Origin: Falsiroseomonas sp051859025
Lineage (GTDB): Bacteria > Pseudomonadota > Alphaproteobacteria > Acetobacterales > Acetobacteraceae
Direction of reading: 5' to 3'
Assembly: GCF_051859025.1 (NCBI RefSeq)
Contig: NZ_JBHYGL010000008.1
Location: 1 to 64,000, forward strand
DNA: 64,000 bases
The stretch's first letter is position 1, and each line of letters opens with the position of its first letter. A program made the translations under genes and the position numbers. The notes below the pieces were generated by a model. The model was given only the letters and a program-made list of their open reading frames with translations, ran no database searches and was not told the DNA's origin. Shown here piece after piece: positions 48,811 to 56,840 of this stretch.

Positions 48811-49883
48811 GGCACCTGCCCCACCGTCACCGGCATCAGCCCCAGCTGCGGGCGGATACGCTGCACCGTCACATCCCGCCCCAGCCAGGTGGTGATCAGC
48901 GACCGCGGGGCGGAGAGCGTCCCGCTGCCCGCCAGCACCACCGCCGCCGCCGCATCCAGCACGTCCCGCCCGAAATGCCAGAACGGCACGCCGGCATGGA
49001 GCGTCAGCCGCCCCCCCGCCAGCGCCGCGGGGTCCGGCATCCCCGCCACGAAGCGGACGGACCAGGTCGAGCGCCGCGGCAGGGCGACACCGGTCCGGCT
49101 GAAGGCTTCCAGCACCGCCTCCACCTGGTCCTTGGTGGCGGCGTCGTCGCGGTCCAGCGCCGGCAGCCCGATCAGCAGCGGGTCCTTCGCGGGATCCAGC
49201 ACCGTGTCCCGCACCTGCTTCGCGAGTTCCACGACGAAGGGATGGTCGCTCAGCGCCGCCAGCGTCAGGGGCACGAAATGCGGCGGCTTCAGCAGCGGCA
49301 CGCCCGCCATCGCCTCCTTCTCGCTCAGCACGCCGGCCTGGCCGTGGTTGCCGGGCAGCCAGATGAAGGGGGTGTATTGCGCGGGCTCGCTGGCCGGCGT
49401 CACCGCGAAGCCCAGCGGCAGCAGCGGCGGGCGGACCCAGCGCGCGCCCAGCCGGAAGGACATCGTGCCGTTCACCTGGGAAGCGAGGCCCGCGAAGGCT
49501 TCCGGCACCAACCGTACCAGGCGCCGCAGCGCCGCTTCGCGCGAAGGCATGCCGAGGGGGAAGAAGAACATGTGGTTGCGCAGCCCGGGCAGCAGCCGCA
49601 GCGTGTTGCCATCCGTCAGCGCCAGGTGGTCCTCCGCGCCCCCGGCCTGGGCGTCCAGCCATTCGCGCGCGGCGCCATGGGTGAAGATCTCCGGCCGCGC
49701 CACGAAGCGGATCTCGGTCTGCTGCGCCTCCGCCGCCTGCATCACCAGCAGCAGCGCCAGGCGCAGATCGGGCGGCAGAACCGCGTCGCGCAGGCAGCGC
49801 CAGGGATAGATCGAGCCCGGCAGCTCGATCTGCGAGAGATGGACGGCGGGCACGGAGACCAGCAGGACGGGCCTCGCGCTCAT
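48807..49883 (-). CDS. Hypothetical protein in polysaccharide locus
   Basis: The 358-residue protein is not recognised. It has no signal peptide or membrane helix; the N-terminus is 'RPVLLVSVPAVHLSQIELPGSIYPWRCLRDAV', and mid-protein segments such as 'FFFPLGMPSREAALRRLVRLVPEAF' and 'PRRSTWSVRFVAGMPDP' look soluble and folded. It is locked into the operon by 1-nt (TGATG) and 4-nt (ATGA) overlaps with its neighbours, so it probably takes part in glycan assembly or modification (e.g. a sulfotransferase- or pyruvyltransferase-like activity is possible but not supported by any motif). Confidence 0.6.
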   Translation of the reverse strand: MSARPVLLVSVPAVHLSQIELPGSIYPWRCLRDAVLPPDLRLALLLVMQAAEAQQTEIRFVARPEIFTHGAAREWLDAQAGGAEDHLALTDGNTLRLLPGLRNHMFFFPLGMPSREAALRRLVRLVPEAFAGLASQVNGTMSFRLGARWVRPPLLPLGFAVTPASEPAQYTPFIWLPGNHGQAGVLSEKEAMAGVPLLKPPHFVPLTLAALSDHPFVVELAKQVRDTVLDPAKDPLLIGLPALDRDDAATKDQVEAVLEAFSRTGVALPRRSTWSVRFVAGMPDPAALAGGRLTLHAGVPFWHFGRDVLDAAAAVVLAGSGTLSAPRSLITTWLGRDVTVQRIRPQLGLMPVTVGQVP

Positions 49884-50554
49884 CAGGCCCCCGCCGCCAC
49901 GGGCGCGGATGGGGCCGCCGGCATGGCGAAGATGAAGGCGGACTGGACGGGGGATGGCAGCAGCCGGGGGCGGGACCGGAATTCCCCGCTATCGGCCAGG
50001 ATCGACAGCAGGCCGAAGGGCGTCAGCGCGCCGCGGCGCATCAGCTTCTCATAGCTCGCGAAGCCCACGGGATCGGCCGGCCGGCCCAGCACGTAGCCAT
50101 AGGCCGCCCGGATGAAGGCGGAGAGCCCTTCCCGCGCGATGAAGCGGGTGAACAAATCCCCGCACCCCGCCAGCTGGTCGATCGAGCGCAGCATGGTCGG
50201 GTCTTCCGCCACCACCGCCGCCACCGTCTCGCAGTCCCGGTCGGTGGCGTGGCGGATGGGCAGGCTGGGCTGGACATGCAGCACCGCGCCGGTGGCGGGT
50301 TCCACCAGCCGCAGCGTCTGCGCCGCCAGCGCGTCCGGCGCCAGCGCCGCGCGCAGGCGGAAGGCGCACCAGCCGTAGCGAAGCTGCGCCTCCATCAGGT
50401 CCTCGCGGAACAGCTCCGCCCGTCCGGCGGCCACTTCCGTCCCATCCTCCAGCAGCACGGCCAGCGCCAGGCTTTCGGCGGGCTGGTCCGGGTCGCAGGC
50501 CCAGCCCTCGATGACGCCGTGCTGCGTCACCGCATCCAGATGCGCCAGCTTCAT
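49883..50554 (-). CDS. DUF4214-domain protein
   Basis: The 223-residue protein has a C-terminal DUF4214-type helical motif 'FIRAAYGYVLGRPADPVGFASYEKLMRRGALTPFGLLS' (about 148-186), a module found in bacterial surface and glycan-related proteins. The N-terminal half 'GVIEGWACDPDQPAESLALAVLLEDGTEVAAG' resembles a beta-sandwich recognition domain. It overlaps the next gene by one base. Probably scaffolding or substrate recognition in polysaccharide synthesis; no enzymatic motif. Confidence 0.7.
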   Translation of the reverse strand: MKLAHLDAVTQHGVIEGWACDPDQPAESLALAVLLEDGTEVAAGRAELFREDLMEAQLRYGWCAFRLRAALAPDALAAQTLRLVEPATGAVLHVQPSLPIRHATDRDCETVAAVVAEDPTMLRSIDQLAGCGDLFTRFIAREGLSAFIRAAYGYVLGRPADPVGFASYEKLMRRGALTPFGLLSILADSGEFRSRPRLLPSPVQSAFIFAMPAAPSAPVAAGA

Positions 50555-50581
50555 GCCGCCCGGTCAGTCAAGGCACAGGCG

Positions 50582-51856
50582 TCAGTCAAGGCGAACCCGC
50601 CGGGCGATGAACTGGGTGGAGATGCGGTCGAAGCCCGGCAGGCTGTGGTCGCGCGCGACGTGCAGCGGCTGGAAGCCGAGTTCCTTCAGGATGCCGAAGA
50701 CGATGTCCTGGCGCAGCACATGCACTTCCGGCTCCTCCACCGGCTTCGCGGCCAGCCAGGCCGCGGTGTCGTAGCGATAGCCCTCGAGGTGCGTCAGCAG
50801 CTGGAACACCGCGATGCCGCCCACCCGCATCCGGCCGAGGCAGCGGCGCAGGATCTGCGCCTGCAGCGGCGGCGGGTTCCGGTGCAGCACCATGCGCGAG
50901 TAGAAGAAATCGTGCTGCGGCACGTCCAGCGCGCGGATGTCCTTCACCGGCGCCAGCGCGATGTTCCGCCGCCCCGCGATGCGCGCCGCCTGCTGTGCCA
51001 GTTCCAGATGCGGCTCGGAGATGTCGAACCCCGTCACCTTCCGGAACAGGCCGGCAAGCGGCACCGTCACCCGCCCCACGCCGCAGCCATACTCCACCGC
51101 ATCCGGGTGGTCCGCCGGATCGATCTCCAGCGCCGTCAGCCGGCGCTTCAGCACCTCGATCTCGTCGCGCCCGGTCTTGCCGAAGGCCTCGAGATTGGCC
51201 TCCACCAGCGCCGGGCTGAAGCGCTTCTCGCCGAGCACGGAGAAATAGGGCTTCTCCTGCCCCAGCGCGGTCCAGACGCGCCTGACCTGCGCCAGCATCC
51301 GTTCCGCATCCTTGGCGGAGACCTCGATCTCCATCGGCACGGGGTCGTAGCCGGCGGCGCGGCGGATGGTCGGGGTGGCAACGGGGCCATAGGCCACGCG
51401 CTGGAATTCCGCCGATCCCATGATCCGGTCCCGCAGCGCGCCGATATCCGGCGCCGCCGCCAGGTGTCCCGCCACCACCGCATCCGATTCGGGTGCGCGT
51501 CCCAGCAGCAGGCGATAGGCGGCGGCCACATCCTCCACGGTCGCCTTGCGGTCGATCGGCTTCGGCGCCGGCTTCTTCGCGGGCTTCGCGCCCGCGGTTG
51601 CTGCCCCAGAGGTTGCTGCCCCGGAGGTTGCCGCGCCAGCGGCTGCGGCTGCGGCGGTGGCTGCGGCTGGCGCCACGGCCGCGGGTCCGGTTGCACTCGT
51701 CTTCGCTGCGCTCACGACCGATTGCTTCCTCGTCTCAGGCTTCCCGGTCTCGCCCTTGGCCGGTTGGGTGCCGTCGCCATCGGCCTGCCGTGTCCCGCCA
51801 CGACGTCGGGCGCCGGCATCCGCACGTGAAACCCCCTCAGCCACCAGACACACCAT
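50582..51856 (-). CDS. DUF4214-linked class I methyltransferase
   Basis: The protein of about 424 residues has a low-complexity Lys/Ala N-terminus, a DUF4214-like helical segment 'VEDVAAAYRLLLGRAPESDAVVAGHLAAAPDIGALRD' and a C-terminal SAM methyltransferase with motif I 'VEYGCGVGRVTVPLA', 'VTGFDISEPHLELAQQ' and 'VPQHDFFYSRMVLHRNPPP'. The same DUF4214-type sequence appears in the upstream-adjacent protein, so the two may interact. Start uncertain: ATG 51856 avoids an unlikely 36-residue leader; the actual start could be later, before the Ala-rich linker. Probably methylates a sugar or phosphate group of the polymer. Confidence 0.75.
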   Translation of the reverse strand: MVCLVAEGVSRADAGARRRGGTRQADGDGTQPAKGETGKPETRKQSVVSAAKTSATGPAAVAPAAATAAAAAAGAATSGAATSGAATAGAKPAKKPAPKPIDRKATVEDVAAAYRLLLGRAPESDAVVAGHLAAAPDIGALRDRIMGSAEFQRVAYGPVATPTIRRAAGYDPVPMEIEVSAKDAERMLAQVRRVWTALGQEKPYFSVLGEKRFSPALVEANLEAFGKTGRDEIEVLKRRLTALEIDPADHPDAVEYGCGVGRVTVPLAGLFRKVTGFDISEPHLELAQQAARIAGRRNIALAPVKDIRALDVPQHDFFYSRMVLHRNPPPLQAQILRRCLGRMRVGGIAVFQLLTHLEGYRYDTAAWLAAKPVEEPEVHVLRQDIVFGILKELGFQPLHVARDHSLPGFDRISTQFIARRVRLD

Positions 51857-52056
51857 GCGCCATCGCCCGCCCCTGCCCGGCCAGGCCGGACAGCTGCGTC
51901 GTTCCGCCACGATATGGCTGTTGCTCAACCCCCCTGACGCATGACACGACCTGCCACGCGACAATTGATGGCGTCCTTGCCACCAATGCGCGAATGGTAC
52001 AGCTAAAGCGACCGCGCGCCAGTCCCGCTGAATACAAGATAATTGTCTAATACTCC

Positions 52057-52768
52057 TCAGGTCACGTCGAACAGGTGGCCCAGCAATCCGGCCAGCATCC
52101 GCTCCGGCGACACGCGCTGTCGAGGGGACATCACGCAGAGACTGCCGGCCTGTTCCTCCAGGTGGAAGAAGTCGAAGACACGCTGGTAGCCCGGCCGGCG
52201 GTCGCTCACGTCATGGATCATCACCAGCGGCGCCGGCCCCTGCCCGCCCCGCGCCGCGGCCATCAGCGCGACGGAGATGCAGCAGGCCACGCGGAAGCGG
52301 CCATCCACCAGCACCAGGTCGGGGAAGCTGCCCCGGCGGTCCCATGCCTCCCACATCGCGGCGATGTAGCGCGGCCAGGGCTTCACCTGGTCACGGTCCA
52401 CCGGCGATCCCCAATTGCCGACCTTGCCGATATTCCCATGCACCAGGCTGCACCGCCCGGCCGCGGCTTCCGCCGCCACTTCCTCGTCCCGCAGCACGCT
52501 GGCGAGCCAGGCGGGGTCCGATTCCACGCCGACCACCGCCTCGAACCCCTGCCGCACCGCCAGCAGGGTGGACCCGCCCGTGCCGAATTCCGCGTAGCGC
52601 CGCCGCCCGCTGCCGAGCACCTGGCGGAACAGCGCCAGCTCCTCCCGCGACATCCGCGGCAGGCCGATCTTGATGGCCGCACCCGGCGCTTCGGCGGAAT
52701 CCTGTTCCCCGGCAGGCCCGGCATCCACCGGCGTGGCATCCCGCGCGGGCGCCTCGGCAGGCTTCCGC
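52057..52768 (-). CDS. C-terminal part of gap-interrupted protein: FkbM-like/Rossmann methyltransferase-type domain
   Basis: The frame after the gap begins 'RKPAEAPARD' and continues 'EELALFRQVLGSGRRRYAEFGTGGSTLLAV' (SAM-binding-like motif), 'VVGVESDPAWLASVL' and 'FPDLVLVDGRFRVACC', ending at a TGA at 52057. It is a class I methyltransferase-like domain of the type seen in glycan loci. Its reading frame differs by one from the glycosyltransferase part, but the 100-N gap has unknown true length, so this is not evidence of a frameshift. It is probably the C-terminal domain of the same polypeptide as the upstream glycosyltransferase; a separate gene starting within the gap is the alternative. 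Confidence 0.6.
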
Positions 52769-52868
52769 NNNNNNNNNNNNNNNNNNNNNNNNNNNNNNNN
52801 NNNNNNNNNNNNNNNNNNNNNNNNNNNNNNNNNNNNNNNNNNNNNNNNNNNNNNNNNNNNNNNNNNNN
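52769..52868. other. Assembly gap (100 N) inside a repeat-containing gene
   Basis: Exactly 100 Ns, the conventional placeholder for a gap of unknown size. The flank on the 3' side is a 60-bp tandem repeat (52869-52988), which probably caused the assembly break. Confidence 0.95.
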
Positions 52869-53030
52869 GCCGCCTCCGCGACCGGTTCCGGCGCCCGCTC
52901 CGCGGCTGGCTCCCGCACCAGCTTCCGCGCCGCCTCCGCGACCGGTTCCGGCGCCCGCTCCGCGGCTGGCTCCCGCACCAGCTCCCGCGCCGCTTCCGCG
53001 ACCGGTTCCCGCGCCGCTTCCGCGGCGACA
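52869..53030. repeat. 60-bp coding tandem repeat (20-residue unit)
   Basis: Positions 52869-52928 and 52929-52988 are near-identical 60-mers (one mismatch, CTTCC versus CTCCC near the end), and 52989-53030 begins a partial third copy. On the minus strand each encodes a unit of the type 'LVREPAAERAPEPVAEAARK'. The array runs into the assembly gap, so copy number is undetermined. Confidence 0.9.
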
Positions 53031-54046
53031 CCCGGGACCGCCCCCTTCGCCCCCGCCCTGGCCGCCTTCTTGGCCGCCAGCGCCTCGGCCTTCGCCTTCG
53101 CCGCCTCCTGCTCCCGCACCAGCGCCTTCGCCCGCGCCACCGCTTCCTCCTGCCGCAGCGCCTCGATCCGCGCGGCGTTGGGGAAGTCGAAGGTGGCGTC
53201 CTGCAGGCCGAGGATGACGGTGCGGGTGAAGCCCGATGCCTCGAACTTCGCCGGGTTCATGTGCAGGCCGACCGCGCCGATGTAGCGCGCATGGACCAGG
53301 GCGGTGTTCAGCGCGACGCGGCCGAGGAAGTAGGTCACGGCCTTCTTCACATCGTCCTGGGAGGAGACGCCGACATCGATCCCCCGCGCCCGGTAGTGCC
53401 GCAGGATCTCCGCCCCCGGCCGGTCCCGGTAGTCCCGCCCCAGCGTCATGGCGTAGTAGTCCGCCATCACCGGCTGCATCTCCTCCCAATGCCGCCGGAA
53501 CAGCCCGAAGCCCCAGAGATGGCCGAGCCGCTGCAACGCCCGGGCCTTCTTGCGCTGGTCCTCCTCACTCGCCTTCAGCTCGCCGTAGCAGGCGAAGTAG
53601 CCCACCTGCCCCACGCCACCCCCCGCACCGGCACCGGCACCGGCACCGGCACCGGACGCCGCGCAGGCGTCGCGCAGCCGGTCGAGCGTCGCCAGGTAGT
53701 TCGGCTCCAGCACCAGATCGTCCTCGAAGAAATAGGCGCAGTCGGCGCCGATCTCCCGGAACATGTGCGTCTCCGCGCGGAAGAAGTTCTCCGCCACGCC
53801 GATATTGTCCGCCGCCGCCATCACCCGCCCGGCCGGGAAGATCTCCCGGAACACGGCGATGCAGGCCTCGATCTCCGCGGCCTCGGCGCAGACGCGCCCG
53901 CTATGCGCGTTGCGCCAATTGTCCTGGAACAGGATCACCTCCCGCTCCTCGATCGCCGCGCCTTCCTGCGCCGCCAGGCTGGCCAGCACCTGCCGGAGGT
54001 AGTCCGGCCGGTTGAACGACATCACGGCGATGGGCGGGTGTCGCAT
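52869..54046 (-). CDS. N-terminal part of gap-interrupted protein: glycosyltransferase with repeat linker
   Basis: From ATG 54046 the protein begins 'PIAVMSFNRPDYLRQVLASL', a GT-A-type N-terminus, with an acidic donor-binding stretch 'CAYFFEDDLVLEPNYLATLD' (about 105-125) and 'LHMNPAKFEASGF' later; a Gly-Ala dipeptide stretch is encoded by the hexamer repeat at 53625-53654. A related gene is immediately upstream (54143-55264; shared 'AYFFEEDL', 'GHLWGFGL'/'EHHWGFGL', 'SQDDVKK'/'SQDVAKT', 'YIGAVG'). From about residue 310 it is an Ala/Glu/Arg-rich coiled-coil-like linker leading into the 20-residue repeats and the gap. Likely fused to the methyltransferase domain beyond. Confidence 0.7.
53625..53654. 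repeat. Five perfect copies of hexanucleotide GCACCG in coding sequence
   Basis: GCACCG is repeated at 53625, 53631, 53637, 53643 and 53649 with no mismatch. On the minus strand it encodes a Gly-Ala run in the glycosyltransferase; each 6-nt unit keeps the frame, so copy change alters loop length but not the frame. Confidence 0.8.
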
Positions 54047-54142
54047 CGATCCTGTCTTCCCATCCTGCGCGGCAAGCGCCGCGCCTTCCTTGTCTTATCA
54101 GGCCCGGCTTCAGTCAGTCCCGGCATCAGACGGTGCCGATCA

Positions 54143-55264
54143 TCAGCTCAGGTAGAACCCCTTGCCCTGCGCCTCCCGGCTGCGGAGCAGGGACCGGCGC
54201 ACCTGGCGCAGCGTGCGCACGCCGACATTCTTCTCGAAGTAGGCCTCGTCCGTCGGCAGCCGGTCCATCACCAGGCGCCACAGCGCCTCCAGCTCCGCCC
54301 GCGTGATCGGCAGGTCCGGGTTGAAGAAGCTGGCCCGCATGGTGGCGAGTTCGCGGTCATAGGCATCGCGGCGATGGGCGCTGCAGGCCTCGAACTTCTC
54401 GGCCGCGATCCGCTCCAGCACCTCGCCCCCGCCGGCGGGCACCACCGCCGGCAGCGTCTCCGCCATGGGCGCCTCGGCGAAGCCCTGGGCGGCGAAGCGT
54501 TCCTCCCGGAAGCTCTCCCCCACCGCGCCGATGTAGCGGGCGAAGCCCACATCGGTGTTGATGCGCGCGAAGCCGAGATCGGCGCAGGCCATGGTCTTCG
54601 CCACGTCCTGCGACGAGGCCATGGAGGAGACGCGGCAGGCGCCGAACAGCTCGACGATCCGCAGATGCGGCCGCGCCTGGTAGTCCACCTGCTGGTAGAC
54701 CTGGTGGAAGGGCTTCAGCCAGGGCTGCATCGCCTGCCAGCAGCGGCGCGTCAGCCCGAAGCCCCAATGGTGTTCCAGCGGCACGATCTGCGGCGCCGCC
54801 GGGTCGCCCTGCCGGCGATGGTCGCCATAGGCCGCGAAATAGCCGAGCTGGTTGTGCCGCCCGAACCTTTCCGCCAGCACCTCCATCATCGCGAGGTAGG
54901 CCGGGCCGAGTTCCAGGTCCTCCTCGAAGAAATACGCGATGTCGGCGCGCAGCGTCTGGAAGGCGTGGCGTTCGCCGCGGAGGATGTTCATCGCGACGCC
55001 GAGATTCTCCGGCGCCGCATGGACCTGGCCGCGCGGGAACACTTCCCGGAAGGCGGCGATGCTGGCCTCGATCAGCGCGGGCTCGGCATAGGTGATGGAG
55101 GAACGGCGGGACTTCGCGCCATCCTGCATCAGGTGGATCGATGCCTCATCCACCAGCACGCCCTGCTGCGCCTTCAGCGACCGGCACAGCCGGCGCAGGT
55201 AGTCGGGCCGGGCGAAGGCGAAGATGATGATGGGGGCCTGCACGACCGGCATGGTGGCGGACAT
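54143..55264 (-). CDS. Glycosyltransferase, GNT-I/GT13-like paralogue of the downstream fusion protein
   Basis: The 373-residue protein 'APIIIFAFARPDYLRRLCRSLKAQQG' opens like GT-A enzymes that act on single sugars, and has an acidic metal/donor region 'DIAYFFEEDLELGPAYLAMM', then 'HHWGFGLTRRCWQAM' and 'SSQDVAKTMACADLGFARINTD'. The overall order matches the N-terminal domain of the neighbouring gene, so the pair arose by duplication. C-terminal 'PTDEAYFEKNVGVRTLRQVRRSLL' is basic. It begins 18 nt after the epimerase stop; the donor and acceptor are unknown. Confidence 0.75.
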   Translation of the reverse strand: MSATMPVVQAPIIIFAFARPDYLRRLCRSLKAQQGVLVDEASIHLMQDGAKSRRSSITYAEPALIEASIAAFREVFPRGQVHAAPENLGVAMNILRGERHAFQTLRADIAYFFEEDLELGPAYLAMMEVLAERFGRHNQLGYFAAYGDHRRQGDPAAPQIVPLEHHWGFGLTRRCWQAMQPWLKPFHQVYQQVDYQARPHLRIVELFGACRVSSMASSQDVAKTMACADLGFARINTDVGFARYIGAVGESFREERFAAQGFAEAPMAETLPAVVPAGGGEVLERIAAEKFEACSAHRRDAYDRELATMRASFFNPDLPITRAELEALWRLVMDRLPTDEAYFEKNVGVRTLRQVRRSLLRSREAQGKGFYLS

Positions 55265-55282
55265 CGTTCGGGCCGTGCCCGT

Positions 55283-56263
55283 TCAGCCGAAATGCCCGCG
55301 CCACCAGCCGACGAAGCGCGTCAAGCCGGTGCGGAGGTCGGTGGTCGGCTGCCAGCCGAAATCCCGCTTCATGGCGGAGACGTCGGCGAAGGTCGCGGGC
55401 ACGTCGCCCGGCTGCATCGGCATCAATTGTGTCACTGCCTTCACGCCCAGCAGTTCCTCGAGCATGGCGACCATGTCGAGCAGTTCCTCGGGGTTGCTGT
55501 TGCCGATGTTGTAGAGGCGATGCGCCGGCGCCGCCGGCGCGTGGTCCAGCGCCGCGATGATGCCCGCCACGATGTCGTCCACGAAGGTGAAGTCGCGGCG
55601 CATCTTCCCCTCGTTGAACAGCCGGATGGGGCGGCCCTTCAGCATGGCGTCGGTGAACAGCCAGTAGGCCATGTCCGGCCGGCCCCAGGGGCCATAGACC
55701 GTGAAGAAGCGCAGCCCCGTCAGCTTGATCTTGTAGAGGTCCACATAGACCTTCGACATCAGCTCCCCCGCCGCCTTGGTCGCGGCGTAGAGGCTGGCCG
55801 GGCTGTCCACGCGGTCCCCCTCCCGGAACGCGCCATCGGTGCGGGACCCGTAGACCGAGCTGGTGGAGGCATAGACGGTGTGGCCGATCCGCCCCTCGCT
55901 CCGCCGCACCGCCTCCAGGATCGCCAGGTGGCCGGTGACGTTGGCCGCCGTGTAGGCGAAGGGCGCTTCCAGCGACCAGCGCACGCCGGCCTGCGCGCCC
56001 AGGTGCACGACGCGGTCGATCGCCGGATCGGCCTTGAACATCGCCAGCACGGCGTCCTGGTCCGACAGGTCCAGATGGTGGAAGGTGAAGGCGCCGGGCG
56101 CGGCATCCCCGGTCAGCGCCGCCAGACGCGCCCGCTTCAGCGCGGGGTCGTAATAGGGGTTGAGGTTGTCGAGCCCGACCACCTGCTCACCCCGCGCCAG
56201 CAGCGCCTGGCAGACATGCGCGCCGATGAAGCCGGCGGCGCCCGTAACGACGATCTTGCCCAT
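55283..56263 (-). CDS. NAD-dependent epimerase, UDP-glucuronate 4-epimerase-like
   Basis: The 326-residue SDR enzyme has the NAD motif 'VVTGAAGFIGAHVCQALLARG', 'DNLNPYYDPALKRARLAAL', catalytic 'STSSVYG' and 'SLYAATKAAGE' (Tyr-x3-Lys), plus 'RFFTVYGPWGRPDMA' and 'RDFTFVDDIV', the signatures of bacterial UDP-GlcA 4-epimerases (LspL/GalE-like). It would make UDP-GalA from UDP-GlcA, linking to the UDP-glucose dehydrogenase at 62762. It is the first gene of the minus arm, divergent from the giant glycosyltransferase gene. Confidence 0.88.
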   Translation of the reverse strand: MGKIVVTGAAGFIGAHVCQALLARGEQVVGLDNLNPYYDPALKRARLAALTGDAAPGAFTFHHLDLSDQDAVLAMFKADPAIDRVVHLGAQAGVRWSLEAPFAYTAANVTGHLAILEAVRRSEGRIGHTVYASTSSVYGSRTDGAFREGDRVDSPASLYAATKAAGELMSKVYVDLYKIKLTGLRFFTVYGPWGRPDMAYWLFTDAMLKGRPIRLFNEGKMRRDFTFVDDIVAGIIAALDHAPAAPAHRLYNIGNSNPEELLDMVAMLEELLGVKAVTQLMPMQPGDVPATFADVSAMKRDFGWQPTTDLRTGLTRFVGWWRGHFG

Positions 56264-56388
56264 GGCTCAGCGCCCCGCCCAGGCGGCGGCATCGGCAGGC
56301 TGCGCGGCGGATGAAAGGCGCATCGGCGAGTTCCTTCGATTCCGCGATCCACCGGAGGAGGACGGCGACAGGCTGCCCTGATGGATGC

Positions 56389-56415
56389 GGTCGGTATGCC
56401 CGACCTATACCGACC
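56389..56415. promoter_or_regulatory. 9-9-9 inverted repeat, candidate operator
   Basis: GGTCGGTAT (56389-56397) and ATACCGACC (56407-56415) are exact reverse complements around a 9-nt spacer GCCCGACCT, 126 bp upstream of the epimerase start. The 18-nt centre-to-centre arrangement is typical of dimeric regulators. No known regulator matched. Confidence 0.5.
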
Positions 56416-56643
56416 AGGGCGACTGCCCGCCAGATGCACCCCGGCCTGCCCGGATGTCGCCTGTTTCGCGCCGCGACGATGTTTCCCGCCCCAACCGCCG
56501 CTTGTGCCCGGGGATGCAAAATGACGAGGCATGGTTGCACTAAAAACAGTCATTCACAACCAAGGGGCGTCGTGTCAGTTACATTAAGACGGTGCTCAGG
56601 GGCTGGAACGCCGCCGCGCGTCCAGGCTACACAACCGCCGACG

Positions 56644-56673
56644 TTGAGGGTATCGGTGTTTACAGACTATAAA
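56644..56673 (+). promoter_or_regulatory. Candidate sigma-70-type promoter for the giant glycosyltransferase gene
   Basis: TTGAGG (56644-56649) and TATAAA (56668-56673) are separated by 18 nt, unusual in this GC-rich sequence. They lie about 170 nt upstream of the ATG at 56841, so a long leader would be transcribed. Confidence 0.5.
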
Positions 56674-56840
56674 TCAGGCGGTTCCAGGACGGCAGCGGCC
56701 CAGGGCGTCCCGATCGCGACCCGCGAGACGGATGTCACGACGCCATGCCCGGCGGTGTTCCGCCCCGCCGTGGTGACCGGGCCGACACTGTCCCCAAAGA
56801 CGGGGCCTCGACTGCAGCAGATCTTGGGACAAACCCACGC

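Larger units (their letters stand above)
56264..56840. other. Gene-free divergent control region of the polysaccharide locus
   Basis: This 577-bp interval lies between the epimerase (minus) and giant glycosyltransferase (plus) starts. Frames crossing it lack family resemblance. It contains a 9-9-9 inverted repeat (56389-56415), a candidate plus-strand promoter (56644-56673) and an A/T-richer patch (about 56520-56600). It should hold promoters for both arms of the locus. Confidence 0.65.

Noticed and set aside
52769..53031. Frameshift between glycosyltransferase and methyltransferase parts
   Set aside because: The frame change crosses a 100-N gap of unknown length; it cannot be interpreted as a mutation.
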